The notes: generated from the sequence alone by a model not told the origin. Shown: positions 1-9,260, counted from the stretch's first letter. The stretch: DNA of 64,000 nucleotides from an uncultured Chryseobacterium sp. (GCF_936933875.1 NZ_CAKZIK010000029.1:1-64000); one strand, 5' to 3'. Numbers and translations are program-made.

Positions 1-29
1 TGTTTTCTGTTAACCACGATCAACAATAA

Positions 30-1697
30 ATGAGCCAACTTTTCAGAAGAAAACCTCTTACAACTACTATTGCACAAGGCGGAGATGGAGAAGAACACAG
101 TTTACACAAAGTATTGACTGTTAACGATTTAACTTTCTTCGGAATTGCAGCCATCATTGGAGGTGGAATTTTCAGCGCGATTGGTAACGCTTGTTTTACA
201 GGTGGTCCCGGTGTAATTTTTCTGTACGCTATTTGTGCAGTTGCCTGTGGTTTTACAGCAATGTGTTACGCTGAATTTGCGTCCAGAGTTCCTGTTTCGG
301 GAAGTGCTTATACGTATGCTTATGTTTCTTTCGGGGAAATTTTTGCCTGGATTATCGGTTGGGCTTTAATTATGGAATATTCCATTGGGAATATCTATAT
401 CGCTTTTTCGTGGAGCGGTTATTTCACTAATCTTTTGGAAACTTTTGGGATACATCTTCCGGAATGGTTAACGATTAATTATAAATCTGCACACGCTGCC
501 TTTCAGGAATCTAAAGCCGGAGAAGGTCTTAACGCCTGGAATTCGGCACCTATGATTGGAGGTTTAAGAATCATTATGGATTTGCCTGCATTTCTCATCA
601 ATATTATCATTACTTATTTGGTTTACAGAGGAACGAAAGAGTCCAGAAACGTAAGTAATTTGATGGTTTACATTAAAATGGCCGTTATTTTACTGGTAAT
701 TATTGTAGGTGCAATGTATGTTGATATTGACAACTGGACGCCTTTTATGCCAAATGGTTTTGGCGGAGTTATGGCAGGAGTTTCAGCGGTTTTTTATGCT
801 TATATTGGTTTTGATGCCGTTTCAACACTTGCTGAAGAAGCTAAAAATCCGCAGAAGGATTTGCCGAAAGGAATGATTTATTCTTTGGTGATTTGCACCA
901 TAGTTTATATCGTATTAGCTTTGGTTTTAACAGGAATGGTTTCTTACACACAATTAGGAGTAACAGACCCACTTGCAGAAATTTTTGCAATTAAAGGGGT
1001 AAAATGGATGCTGTTTATTGTTTCTGTTTCCGCTGTTGTAGCGATGACGTCTGTTCTTTTGGTGTTCCAAATGGGACAGCCGAGAATTTGGATGACGATG
1101 AGCCGTGATGGTTTGATGCCTAAAAAATTATCCGAAATTCACCCAAAATACAAAACACCAAGTTTTGCGACGATTTTAACCGGTTTGGTGGTTGGTCTTC
1201 CCATATTTTTCACGGATGAAAACCTGATTTTGGATTTCACTTCCATTGGAACATTGTTCGCATTCGTATTGGTTTGCGGTGGCGTTTTAATGCTTTCACC
1301 ACAAAGTGAAGAGGAAATGGCTGAAAGAAAAGGGAAATTCAAAATTCCGTATATCAATTCGAAATTTATTTTCCCGGCGCTTTTCATTGCAGGAGTTGTC
1401 TTGGTTCAATATCTTTTCCCAACGTTCTTTTCTGAAATTTTTCGTGATATTGTAACGCATATTCCGATGGTGACTTTCCTTTTGGTTTGCGTAGTGATTT
1501 CTGTTTTAGCGTTCATGAAAAATTTATCATTAATTCCGCTTTTAGGATTGGTTTCCTGCTGTTATTTATTAACAGGTATGAGTACAGAAAACTGGGCTTG
1601 GTTCGGAATGTGGCTGGTTTTAGGCTTGGTTTTCTATTTCTCTTACGGAAAAAAACACAGCAAACTGAATAAAGAAAAAGCACTACAAGAACAATAA
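30..1697 (+). CDS. APC-family amino acid permease
   Basis: Polytopic inner-membrane transporter of the amino acid-polyamine-organocation superfamily, probably importing amino acids with protons. The 555-residue protein has about 12 to 14 hydrophobic segments. The family glycine motif of helix 1 is visible at residues about 38-50 (GIAAIIGGGIFSA). The segment FYAYIGFDAVSTLAEEAKNP is close to the helix 6 consensus of the cationic amino acid transporter (CAT/SLC7) subgroup. The first ATG sits only 29 bases from the window edge and begins a plausible cytoplasmic N-terminus. The next gene starts 2 bases after the stop, so the two are probably co-transcribed. Family assignment is firm; the substrate is not readable from sequence. 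Confidence 0.9.
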   Translation: MSQLFRRKPLTTTIAQGGDGEEHSLHKVLTVNDLTFFGIAAIIGGGIFSAIGNACFTGGPGVIFLYAICAVACGFTAMCYAEFASRVPVSGSAYTYAYVSFGEIFAWIIGWALIMEYSIGNIYIAFSWSGYFTNLLETFGIHLPEWLTINYKSAHAAFQESKAGEGLNAWNSAPMIGGLRIIMDLPAFLINIIITYLVYRGTKESRNVSNLMVYIKMAVILLVIIVGAMYVDIDNWTPFMPNGFGGVMAGVSAVFYAYIGFDAVSTLAEEAKNPQKDLPKGMIYSLVICTIVYIVLALVLTGMVSYTQLGVTDPLAEIFAIKGVKWMLFIVSVSAVVAMTSVLLVFQMGQPRIWMTMSRDGLMPKKLSEIHPKYKTPSFATILTGLVVGLPIFFTDENLILDFTSIGTLFAFVLVCGGVLMLSPQSEEEMAERKGKFKIPYINSKFIFPALFIAGVVLVQYLFPTFFSEIFRDIVTHIPMVTFLLVCVVISVLAFMKNLSLIPLLGLVSCCYLLTGMSTENWAWFGMWLVLGLVFYFSYGKKHSKLNKEKALQEQ

Positions 1698-1699
1698 AA

Positions 1700-2011
1700 A
1701 TGTCCGAAAGAATTTCCAACTTCAAAGATTTCTATCAGTTTTACCTTAAAGAACATTCAAAACTGATGACGAGAATTTTCCATTTTGTGGGAACTGCGCT
1801 GCTTTTTGTAGTGATTGGTTATGTTATTTATTCGGGCAAGGAACGGTTTCTTTGGTATATTCCTATTTTCGGATGGGGTGTTTCTGCTTTAAGCCATTAT
1901 GTTTTCGAGAAAAATAAACCGGCAACCTTCAAATATCCTTTATGGAGTTTGCTTTCGGATTTTAAATTATTCTTTGAACTTCTCACAGGAAAACAAAAAT
2001 TTAAAGCATAA
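1700..2011 (+). CDS. DUF962 (Mpo1-like) small membrane protein
   Basis: A 103-residue protein of the DUF962/YGL010w family. The yeast member Mpo1 is a dioxygenase acting in phytosphingosine alpha-oxidation; the bacterial role is not established. Visible features are the N-terminal FYLKEHSK segment, a conserved His in the first helix (RIFHFVGT), two membrane segments (about residues 25-45 and 50-68), and HYVFEKNKPATFKYPLWSL near the second helix, which is the family signature. It lies 2 bases behind the permease and ahead of a strong hairpin, so it is the last gene of a two-gene unit. Confidence 0.8.
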   Translation: MSERISNFKDFYQFYLKEHSKLMTRIFHFVGTALLFVVIGYVIYSGKERFLWYIPIFGWGVSALSHYVFEKNKPATFKYPLWSLLSDFKLFFELLTGKQKFKA

Positions 2012-2015
2012 AAAT

Positions 2016-2036
2016 AGCCTTTCGTTTTGAAAGGCT
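2016..2036. terminator. Bidirectional terminator
   Basis: An 8-bp stem AGCCTTTC/GAAAGGCT around a GTTTT loop, with T-runs on both strands. It lies between the convergent DUF962 gene and the SPFH gene and can serve both. Confidence 0.8.
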
Positions 2037-2060
2037 TTTAAATTTATGAATCCAATTTTT

Positions 2061-2993
2061 TTAATGACCATGTTGCGGTGGAGGTGGTGGTAATTTAGCT
2101 TTATCCATGTCATCCACTTTCTGTGCAGCGGACATTGCAACTACCAAATCATTTAGCATTGAACTTGCTGCGGTTGGCGAATTTGGAAGAAGAACCAAAT
2201 TACTTCTGTTATTGGCTCCCACAGAATGTAAAGTATCATAATGCTGCGTAACAACAATTAAAGCGGAAGCTTCCTGAGCATTGATATTGACGTTGTTCAA
2301 CATTTTTACAGATTCTTCCAAACCTTTCGCGATTTCCCGTCTTTGATCTGCAATACCTTGACCCTGCAATTTTTTGGATTCCGCTTCGGCTTTTGCAACG
2401 GCAACAATACGGATTCTTTGAGCTTCAGATTCGTATTCGGCAGCAGTTTTTTCACGTTCTGCGGCGTTAATTCTGTTCATGGCGTGTTTTACCTGTTCAT
2501 CCGGGTCAATGTCGGTTACCAAAGCTTTCACAATATCGTAACCATAACTTTGCATCGCTTCCTGAAGTTCACCTTTTACTGCCACTGCAATATCATCTTT
2601 TCTTACAAAAACATCGTCCAGTTTCAGTTTTGGATCTTCCGCACGTACAACATCGAAAACGTAAGAAGTAATCTGCGCTTCAGGAAATTCTAGCTTATAG
2701 AAAGCATCCGCAACCTGTTCTTTAATTACCTGATACTGTACAGAAACTTTCATCTTAATGAAAACATTGTCCAAAGTTTTGGTATCAATCATTACATCCA
2801 GCTGCTGAATTCTAAGATTCAGTCTTTTTGAAATTTGATCAATAAAAGGAATTTTCAAATGCAGACCTGCATGACGAACGGAATGAAATTTCCCCAAACG
2901 TTCTACAATTGCAGCTGTCGCTTGTTTTACAGTGAAGAAAGAAGAGAACAAAACTACAAGTCCAATAAAGACCACTAATCCTAAATATGTCAT
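2061..2993 (-). CDS. SPFH/Band 7 (stomatin-like) membrane protein
   Basis: A 310-residue prohibitin/stomatin-type protein. An N-terminal membrane anchor (residues about 2-22) is followed by a Band 7 domain (about 20-190; the segment AAIVERLGKFHSVRHAGLH is typical), then a charged Ala/Glu coiled-coil stretch (EREKTAAEYESEAQRIR) as in QmcA, HflK and SlpA-type proteins. The C-terminus is a short Pro/His tail (PPPPPQHGH). Such proteins oligomerise on the inner membrane and scaffold membrane proteases or microdomains. No NfeD-type partner gene is adjacent, so the specific subgroup is uncertain. It is monocistronic and converges on the DUF962 gene. Confidence 0.88.
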   Translation of the reverse strand: MTYLGLVVFIGLVVLFSSFFTVKQATAAIVERLGKFHSVRHAGLHLKIPFIDQISKRLNLRIQQLDVMIDTKTLDNVFIKMKVSVQYQVIKEQVADAFYKLEFPEAQITSYVFDVVRAEDPKLKLDDVFVRKDDIAVAVKGELQEAMQSYGYDIVKALVTDIDPDEQVKHAMNRINAAEREKTAAEYESEAQRIRIVAVAKAEAESKKLQGQGIADQRREIAKGLEESVKMLNNVNINAQEASALIVVTQHYDTLHSVGANNRSNLVLLPNSPTAASSMLNDLVVAMSAAQKVDDMDKAKLPPPPPQHGH

Positions 2994-3110
2994 CGTTTAT
3001 TAATTTTTTAAATGTGTGAATAATAAGTATAATAAACCTCTAAAAAGTTACGGAAAACAATCGAATATGCCGTACTAAAATAGATTTTTTTTAAGAGTTT
3101 TGAAGTTAAT

Positions 3111-3398
3111 TTACAACTTCTTTTTTTCTTCTGACTGAAAATTATTAATAATCCTTAAAATCGTAATTTTTTCTAAAGATTTATGATATACAAGCGTATT
3201 ATGTTTACTAATTAAAACTTTAGAATAGTCAGAATTTTCAAAACTTTGGTAAACAATTTTTCCACTCGCAATATTTTCTAAAACAGATTCAAGCTGGTCG
3301 TAAAAATTTATCAAAACCTTATTATTCCATCGATTTAAAAGGTATTCGTCAATTTTTTCTAAATCTTGCTCGGCTTTTTCGGTAATTTCAATCAGCAT
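3111..3398 (-). CDS. ParE/RelE-family toxin of a type II toxin-antitoxin pair
   Basis: A RelE/ParE-superfamily toxin of about 95 residues. The pattern EKAEQDLEKIDEYL, then a LVYHK strand and a final ILRIINN strand is characteristic of ParE-like folds. I chose the internal ATG at 3398 because related toxins begin just before this first strand; an upstream ATG at 3416 would add six residues. With this start the gene overlaps the antitoxin stop by 11 bases, the usual coupled arrangement. Members inhibit gyrase (ParE) or cut mRNA at the ribosome (RelE); which applies here cannot be told from the sequence. Confidence 0.78.
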   Translation of the reverse strand: MLIEITEKAEQDLEKIDEYLLNRWNNKVLINFYDQLESVLENIASGKIVYQSFENSDYSKVLISKHNTLVYHKSLEKITILRIINNFQSEEKKKL

Positions 3399-3699
3399 AT
3401 TTACTGCGCTTTTCATCCATTACCTTCTTGAAATTTTTTACACGTCCTTCTTTCATATCATTTAAACCCTCTTCAATCATTTTAGAGATTTCATACTCGC
3501 GATATTCATCAGGTTTAATAATTTCTGCAATTTTTAAAAGTTCTTCAGCCGAAAATCTTCTTTCTTTCATCTTCTTGAAAAAGGTATTTTCCTTATATTC
3601 CAGTTTTTCAATAATATAATTGAGTTTGAAAGGTGAATTTTTCAGATAAATATCAATAGAATTTTGAATATCAATATATTTTACAATTTCAGCTACCAT
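3388..3699 (-). CDS. Antitoxin with Xre-like HTH, partner of ParE-type toxin
   Basis: A 103-residue protein directly upstream of and overlapping the toxin. The N-terminal part (residues about 20-66, LNYIIEKLEYKENTFFKKM then FSAEELLKIAEII) reads as a short helix-turn-helix of the Xre kind. The C-terminal part is charged and helical (DMKEGRVKNFKKVMDEKR), the region that usually wraps the toxin. Position and overlap make it the antitoxin and probable autorepressor of the pair. The N-terminal HTH is less usual for a ParE partner than a ribbon-helix-helix domain. Confidence 0.72.
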   Translation of the reverse strand: MVAEIVKYIDIQNSIDIYLKNSPFKLNYIIEKLEYKENTFFKKMKERRFSAEELLKIAEIIKPDEYREYEISKMIEEGLNDMKEGRVKNFKKVMDEKRSKYAD

Positions 3700-3769
3700 A
3701 TTATTACAGTTTAAACTTTAACAAATGTAAAAAATATTTATTAATTATTCATTCTAATTATTGCCTATT

Positions 3770-5125
3770 CTACATCGTCATCCCGATATCAATTCCCTTA
3801 ATCTTTCTGTATAAATCCGTCGCGTAATTATCCGTCATTCCCGAAACGAAATCAATGATGCCCAAAACTTTCTGATAGTCGCTGCCTTCTTCATACTGAA
3901 ACTGTTTCGGCAATAGTTTCAAAGCCATTTTATCATAAGATTTTCTGCCTTCTTTTGGTGTTAAAATCGATGGAATGAAATGATTCAGCAATTCGTACAT
4001 AACGTTATAACCGGCATTTTCAATTTCCACAACGGCTTTATGACCATAAATTTTCGCTATTGAAAACCGTTCAATTTCCTGTAAAGCCGGATTTTCAGAT
4101 TTGTAAATATCAAGCAAAGCTTTATCGAGATTCCCTTCTAAAATTTTGTCAAAATTTTCCTGATAGATTTGAATAGATTTATTGATTAACGCGTTGATTA
4201 CTTTTGCTCTCAGATAAGAAATTCTTTCGTTTTCGTTAGTTAAGAAAGCCAGTTTTTGCTCTACTCTTTCGATATTTTCGTTTTCAGATTTAATTAAATC
4301 CATGAAAAGATTTTCGCAGTCGGAAGTAGAAACAATTCCCAAACGGTGCGCATCTTCCATATCGATAATATTGTAGCAAATATCGTCTGCTGCTTCTACA
4401 AGCCAAACAAAAGGATGACGTTTGAAAATCACCGGCTCTTCACTTTCCTGAATCATATTGACCGATTTCGCAATGTCCAGAAACGTCTCCTTTTCATTCT
4501 GAAAAAACCCAAATTTCTTGCGGTGAATTATACCTTTTTTCTTTGCTACAGCTTCTCCGGGATATTTTGCGATACTCGCTAAAGTGGTGTAAGTTAACTG
4601 TGTTCCACCCAGATCTTTTCCGCTTTGCTGATGGGTAAGAACGCGAATTGCATTGGCATTTCCTTCAAAATTTACCAAATCTGCCCATTCCTTTTCGTTG
4701 AATTTCTGCTTTAAATCCTTTTCATTCTTTTCAAAATAACTCGCAATAGCATCTTCGCCTGAATGTCCGAAAGCAGGATTTCCGACATCATGGCAAAGAC
4801 ATGCAGAAGCAATGACGTTCGAAAGATTATGTGCGTAGAAATTTTTTGAGTCTTCATTTAAATCTTTTTCAAAATTTTTAACAATAAAATCACCCACAAC
4901 ACTTCCCAAACTCCTTCCAACAGAGGAAACCTCCAGAGAATGCGTCAAACGGTTGTGCACAAAAACACTTCCCGGAAGCGGAAAAACCTGCGTTTTATTC
5001 TGCAATCTTCTGAAAGCCGACGAAAAAATAATCCTGTCAAAATCCCTTTGAAAATCAGTTCTTGAAGCTGAAGTTGCGCCATGGTTTCCGGCGCGTTGAT
5101 TGGTGAAAATTGTATTAAGATTCAT
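3770..5125 (-). CDS. dgt: Deoxyguanosinetriphosphate triphosphohydrolase (dGTPase)
   Basis: Hydrolyses dGTP (and often other dNTPs) to the nucleoside plus triphosphate, trimming dNTP pools. It belongs to the HD-domain metal-dependent phosphohydrolases. Metal-binding residues are visible as His62 in RLTHSLEV, His112-Asp113 in CLCHDVGNPAFGHSGE, and a later Asp in EAADDICYNIID. The N-terminal FDRIIFSSAFRRLQNKTQVF stretch is a family hallmark. At 451 residues it has the usual length of the non-enterobacterial dGTPase type. It is transcribed alone and is bracketed by two toxin-antitoxin modules. Anti-phage dGTPases also belong to this family, but nothing here separates housekeeping from defence use. 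Confidence 0.92.
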   Translation of the reverse strand: MNLNTIFTNQRAGNHGATSASRTDFQRDFDRIIFSSAFRRLQNKTQVFPLPGSVFVHNRLTHSLEVSSVGRSLGSVVGDFIVKNFEKDLNEDSKNFYAHNLSNVIASACLCHDVGNPAFGHSGEDAIASYFEKNEKDLKQKFNEKEWADLVNFEGNANAIRVLTHQQSGKDLGGTQLTYTTLASIAKYPGEAVAKKKGIIHRKKFGFFQNEKETFLDIAKSVNMIQESEEPVIFKRHPFVWLVEAADDICYNIIDMEDAHRLGIVSTSDCENLFMDLIKSENENIERVEQKLAFLTNENERISYLRAKVINALINKSIQIYQENFDKILEGNLDKALLDIYKSENPALQEIERFSIAKIYGHKAVVEIENAGYNVMYELLNHFIPSILTPKEGRKSYDKMALKLLPKQFQYEEGSDYQKVLGIIDFVSGMTDNYATDLYRKIKGIDIGMTM

Positions 5126-5212
5126 AAACTACAATTTGTCTTAAGATATAAGTTATTTTTATAAAAAATATTTAGATGATAAACTTGAATAACGAACGTT
5201 ACAAAAGTATAA

Positions 5213-5713
5213 GTGAGATTTTTTTTGCTCATAAATACATTTTTAACCGGAATTGTTGTATTAGAAATAATTTTTAACAAAGGTCTATTCTCAAATCAAC
5301 CACAAACAATATTCGAATTTATACTTTTTCTTTTTTGGGCTATATTATTAAGTATACCATTTTATTTCTTAATTGGTTTAAATACAAGAGAATACATTCT
5401 TGGAAAGATCAAAGAAAATAATTTGAGCACAAGAAACATTGATAATGAAAAACTTGAAGTTTTAGATTTTACTTTTCAATTTATATACATTTTAAATTCT
5501 ACTCTCATATTTTACATAATTGACCGGATATTTCATAAATATTTCTACTTTATTGAAATTTTTGGTATTAGTCCTAAATTTATTGAACTGTTTTCCGTTT
5601 TCTCTCTTACTGCAATTATCACCATTATTTTATCGATTCCACTAACTATTTTATTTATTAAAATAATTAATAAAAAGTTTCTAAAAATAATCAATCTTAT
5701 AAAAAAAGACTGA
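5213..5713 (+). CDS. Hypothetical AT-rich membrane protein
   Basis: A 166-residue protein of unknown function with four predicted hydrophobic segments (residues about 2-18, 30-55, 88-112, 120-152) and a basic C-terminus. The start is a GTG; no ATG is available near it. Base composition is strikingly AT-rich compared with the housekeeping genes around it, and codon use is dominated by A/T-ending codons. It stands alone on the plus strand between dgt and a MazEF module. I recognise no family. It could be recently acquired together with the toxin-antitoxin genes. Confidence 0.6.
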   Translation: MRFFLLINTFLTGIVVLEIIFNKGLFSNQPQTIFEFILFLFWAILLSIPFYFLIGLNTREYILGKIKENNLSTRNIDNEKLEVLDFTFQFIYILNSTLIFYIIDRIFHKYFYFIEIFGISPKFIELFSVFSLTAIITIILSIPLTILFIKIINKKFLKIINLIKKD

Positions 5714-5718
5714 AAATT

Positions 5719-6039
5719 CTATTTTCTAAACATTTCATTTAAAATTCCGAAAACTTCTTCCTGTTCTTTCTCCTTTAAAACAGATAACTTATTCTTAATT
5801 CTGATTTTATCAATCGTCCGAATTTGGTCTAAAGCGATTTGACCTTTTTTACTTTTCACCACACAATTTACTCGAGAAGGATAATTTTTTAAAGTAGAAG
5901 TTAATGGCGCAACAATTACCGTGTTCAGTGATTCGTTCATTTCATCAGGAGAAATAACTACTGCAGGACGAGTCTTATTGATTTCGCTTCCTTTGGTTGG
6001 GTCGAATTCAATAAAATAAATTTCAAAACGTTTTACCAT
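5719..6039 (-). CDS. MazF/PemK-family mRNA interferase toxin
   Basis: A toxin of about 106 residues with the CcdB/PemK fold. Visible landmarks are the first strand FEIYFIEFDPTKGSE, the RPAVVIS strand, the VIVAPLTS strand, and the ALDQIRTIDKIRI segment near the C-terminus. MazF-type proteins cut single-stranded RNA at short sequences. I use the ATG at 6039, giving the common MVKR-type start; an ATG two codons upstream at 6045 is possible. The reading frame overlaps the end of the antitoxin gene by 7 bases. Its cut site cannot be predicted here. Confidence 0.86.
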   Translation of the reverse strand: MVKRFEIYFIEFDPTKGSEINKTRPAVVISPDEMNESLNTVIVAPLTSTLKNYPSRVNCVVKSKKGQIALDQIRTIDKIRIKNKLSVLKEKEQEEVFGILNEMFRK

Positions 6040-6284
6040 GTCCATTCTTCGGTATCAAAATCGTTTGGAAACTCCATTAAATCTCCTTTTTCTTGCATAG
6101 AACCGGCTTTTAAAAGCTTTTCTTTCCAATCTTTTCTTGGCTCGTCAATTTTTTGAATTAGGATTTTTCCATCTTTCACCGTCAACTCTAACTCATCTTT
6201 TGGTTCGATATTTAATTCTTCCAACATTCGTTTGCTAATAATGATTCCTGAAGAATTTCCGATTTTTCTGATTCTTGTTGTCAT
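6033..6284 (-). CDS. MazE/AbrB-family antitoxin
   Basis: An 83-residue protein with an N-terminal swapped-hairpin AbrB DNA-binding domain (residues 3-47, IRKIGNSSGIIISKRMLEEL) and an acidic C-terminal tail (FPNDFDTEEWTW) of the kind that threads over MazF. It directly precedes and overlaps the mazF-like gene, so the pair is a type II module that presumably represses its own promoter in the 6285-6330 region. Confidence 0.86.
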   Translation of the reverse strand: MTTRIRKIGNSSGIIISKRMLEELNIEPKDELELTVKDGKILIQKIDEPRKDWKEKLLKAGSMQEKGDLMEFPNDFDTEEWTW

Positions 6285-6332
6285 CTCAAAATTTTTATCA
6301 AAGTTATAACAAAATTATAACATTAAAGAGAA

Positions 6333-6355
6333 AATCCCGAAATATTTTCGGGATT
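6333..6355. terminator. Hairpin downstream of gcvP
   Basis: A 10-bp stem AATCCCGAAA/TTTCGGGATT with a 3-base loop. On the minus strand it follows gcvP and is followed by a T-rich stretch, so it probably ends the gcvP transcript ahead of the MazEF module. Confidence 0.6.
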
Positions 6356-6367
6356 CCTATATATTGA

Positions 6368-6390
6368 CCACGCCTTTTTGGCGTGGTTTT
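6368..6390. terminator. GC-rich hairpin just after gcvP
   Basis: A 7-bp stem CCACGCC/GGCGTGG with a T5 loop and a T4 run on the plus strand, 12 bases past the gcvP stop. It forms a tandem pair with the hairpin at 6333-6355. The poly-T orientation is better for plus-strand transcription, so it may insulate gcvP from read-through. Confidence 0.5.
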
Positions 6391-6401
6391 ACAGATAATA
6401 C

Positions 6402-9260
6402 TTACATATACTCCTCAATCGGTTCGCAGGTACAAACCAAATTTCTGTCGCCATACGCTTCATCCACACGCGAAACGGATGCAAAGAATTTATGTGTACG
6501 AACCCAATCCAAAGGATACGCTGCTTTTTCGCGGCTGTAAGGTTTATCCCAAGAATCGGAAATCACTACCTGTTCCGTGTGAGGAGCATTTTTCAAAACG
6601 TTGTTTGCAGCATCTGCTTCTCCGTTCGCAATTTCTTCAATTTCTTTTTTGATGTTGATTAACGCTTCAGCAAAACGGTCGATTTCGGCTTTGCTTTCAG
6701 ATTCTGTAGGCTCAATCATCAAAGTTCCTGCAACCGGGAAAGAAACCGTTGGAGCATGGAAACCATAATCCATCAAACGTTTCGCCACATCTGCAACTTC
6801 AATTCCCAAAGATTTGAACTGACGGAAATCTACGATACATTCGTGAGCAACTCTTCCGTTCTCGTTCGCGTACAAAATCGGGAAATGTTCCGACAAAATT
6901 TCTTTCAGATAATTAGCGTTCAAAATGGCATGTTCTGTTGATTTTTTCAAACCTTCTGCTCCTAGCATTTTGATGTAAGCGTAAGAAATATTCAATACCA
7001 AAGAAGAACCGTAAGGCGCAGCTGAAATGGCATCAATAGACTCTTTTGTACCGATTTTAATGTTCGGATTGGAAGGAAGGAATTTCACCAAATGTTCGGC
7101 AACGCAGATTGGTCCAACTCCAGGTCCACCTCCACCGTGAGGAATTGCGAAAGTTTTATGAAGATTGAGGTGACAAACGTCTGCCCCAATATTTCCCGGA
7201 CTTGTAAATCCAACCTGAGCGTTCATGTTCGCGCCGTCCATATAAATTTGTCCACCGTGCTCGTGAATCAGTTTTGTAATCTCCTTAATATTGGCATCGA
7301 AGAAACCGTAAGTTGACGGATATGTAATCATCGCACAAGAAAGATTTTCGCTGTGTTCTTCAGCTTTTGCTTTCAAATCATCGAAATCGATTTCTCCACT
7401 CTCCAGATTTTTCACAACCACAACTTTCATTCCCGCCATTACCGCAGAAGCTGGGTTTGTTCCGTGTGCAGATTGTGGAATTAAAGCGATATTTCTATGA
7501 CCTTCACCACGAGATTTATGATATTCTCTGATGACCATCAAACCTGCATATTCTCCCTGTGCTCCGGAATTTGGTTGAAGAGAAGTGCCGGCAAATCCTG
7601 TAATTTCTGCCAAATCTTTTTCCAGCTCTTTGATTAAAGTTTGGTAACCTCCGGCTTGTTCCGTTGGCACAAATGGATGTACACTTCCCCATTCTGCCCA
7701 GGATAAAGGTAGCATTTGTGTTGCAGCATTCAGTTTCATGGTACAAGAACCCAAAGAAATCATGGAATGGGTTAATGATAAATCTTTGCGCTCCAAATGT
7801 TTGATGTAGCGCATCAATTCGGTTTCTGTGTGGTATTTATTGAAAACTTCTTCCTCCAAAATAGCGTCGGTTCTTAACAATTCATTTGGAATAGTAACTT
7901 TTTCTTTAAAATTGAGTTTGAAGCTCTGCTTATCCAAAAACTGAGCGAAAGCATCCAACAAACGCTGAAGTTTTTCTTCAGTTGTTGTTTCGTTCAAAGA
8001 AATGCTTACAATGCCTTCTGAGAAATAATTCAGGTTGATTTTATGGTCGCGCATCAATCGCATCAAACCATTTTTATCATTATCGTGAATTCTGATTTTC
8101 ACTGTATCGAATACCGGTTCTTCCACCAAATCAAACTCTAAAGTTTTTAAAGCCTGATGAAGCGCATTCATTTTGTAATGAATTTGGTCTGCGATAAATT
8201 TCAAACCGTTTGGACCGTGATAAACAGCATACATTCCCGCCATTACAGCCAATAAAACCTGCGCTGTACAAATGTTAGAAGTTGCTTTTTCACGTTTGAT
8301 GTGCTGCTCTCTCGTCTGAAGCGCCATTCTCAACGCACGTTTTCCATACATATCCTGTGAAACCCCGATAATTCTACCCGGAATATCTCTTTTGTATTCT
8401 TCTTTACAAGTGAAAAATGCGGCGTGAGGACCACCGTAACCCATTGGAATTCCGAATCTTTGCGTTGTTCCAACAGCACAATCAGCGCCCATTTCTGCAG
8501 GAGATTTCAGTTTTACCAAAGCTAAAGGGTCACAAGCAACAGCAACCTGAAGGTTGTGTTCTTTATAATATTTAATATTTTCTGTGTAATCCAAAACGAT
8601 TCCGTTTTTACCCGGATATTGCAATAAAACTCCGAAATACGTTTGGTTGAACTGATGTGTTTTATGGTTTCCAACAATAATGTCGATTCCTAAACCTTCT
8701 GCTTTGGTTTTTAAAACAGCAATTGTTTGAGGCATTACCAAATCGGAGATGAAAAACTTCTGTGCTCCTAATTTTTTCTGGTCTTTCGTTCTGTTGCCGA
8801 AGAACATATGCATCGCTTCTGCAGCCGCTGTAGATTCATCCAACAATGAAGCATTTGCTAACGGAAATCCTGTTAAATCTGAAACAACAGTTTGGAAGTT
8901 CAACAAAGCTTCCAATCTTCCCTGTGCAATTTCCGCTTGGTAAGGCGTATAAGCAGTGTACCAAGAAGGATTTTCCAAAATATTTCTCTGGATTGCACTT
9001 GGCAAAATTGTATTGTTATAACCAAAACCAATATAGTTATCGAACATCAGGTTTTTAGTCGCCAAATCTTTGGAATGCAGCAACATTTCGTACTCAGAAA
9101 GTGCCGGAGAAATATTGAGTTCCTTTTCCAAACGGATGGAATCCGGAATGGTTTGAGAAATCAGTTCATCAATGCCCGAAACGCCAACTTTCTGTAACAT
9201 TGCTTCTTTATCAGCTTCGTTAAGAGAAATGTGGCGGTTAACAAACTTAGTTGTATTCAT
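6402..9260 (-). CDS. gcvP: Glycine dehydrogenase (decarboxylating), P protein of the glycine cleavage system
   Basis: PLP enzyme that decarboxylates glycine and passes the aminomethyl group to the lipoyl H protein. At 952 residues it is the single-chain form in which both homologous halves are fused. The PLP-binding lysine is Lys702, in LHKTFAIPHGGGGPG, near the equivalent E. coli position. Other family blocks include GYGGPHAAFF in the N-terminal half and IGSCTMKLNA-type sequence (residue about 500) at the start of the second half. The T and H proteins are not in this window, so the system is dispersed as in other flavobacteria. Transcribed alone, with tandem hairpins after the stop. Confidence 0.97.
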   Translation of the reverse strand: MNTTKFVNRHISLNEADKEAMLQKVGVSGIDELISQTIPDSIRLEKELNISPALSEYEMLLHSKDLATKNLMFDNYIGFGYNNTILPSAIQRNILENPSWYTAYTPYQAEIAQGRLEALLNFQTVVSDLTGFPLANASLLDESTAAAEAMHMFFGNRTKDQKKLGAQKFFISDLVMPQTIAVLKTKAEGLGIDIIVGNHKTHQFNQTYFGVLLQYPGKNGIVLDYTENIKYYKEHNLQVAVACDPLALVKLKSPAEMGADCAVGTTQRFGIPMGYGGPHAAFFTCKEEYKRDIPGRIIGVSQDMYGKRALRMALQTREQHIKREKATSNICTAQVLLAVMAGMYAVYHGPNGLKFIADQIHYKMNALHQALKTLEFDLVEEPVFDTVKIRIHDNDKNGLMRLMRDHKINLNYFSEGIVSISLNETTTEEKLQRLLDAFAQFLDKQSFKLNFKEKVTIPNELLRTDAILEEEVFNKYHTETELMRYIKHLERKDLSLTHSMISLGSCTMKLNAATQMLPLSWAEWGSVHPFVPTEQAGGYQTLIKELEKDLAEITGFAGTSLQPNSGAQGEYAGLMVIREYHKSRGEGHRNIALIPQSAHGTNPASAVMAGMKVVVVKNLESGEIDFDDLKAKAEEHSENLSCAMITYPSTYGFFDANIKEITKLIHEHGGQIYMDGANMNAQVGFTSPGNIGADVCHLNLHKTFAIPHGGGGPGVGPICVAEHLVKFLPSNPNIKIGTKESIDAISAAPYGSSLVLNISYAYIKMLGAEGLKKSTEHAILNANYLKEILSEHFPILYANENGRVAHECIVDFRQFKSLGIEVADVAKRLMDYGFHAPTVSFPVAGTLMIEPTESESKAEIDRFAEALINIKKEIEEIANGEADAANNVLKNAPHTEQVVISDSWDKPYSREKAAYPLDWVRTHKFFASVSRVDEAYGDRNLVCTCEPIEEYM

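Noticed and set aside
3770..5125. dgt as a proven anti-phage dGTPase
   Set aside because: The sequence shows only the normal HD dGTPase motifs; location beside toxin-antitoxin genes is suggestive but not evidence of defence.
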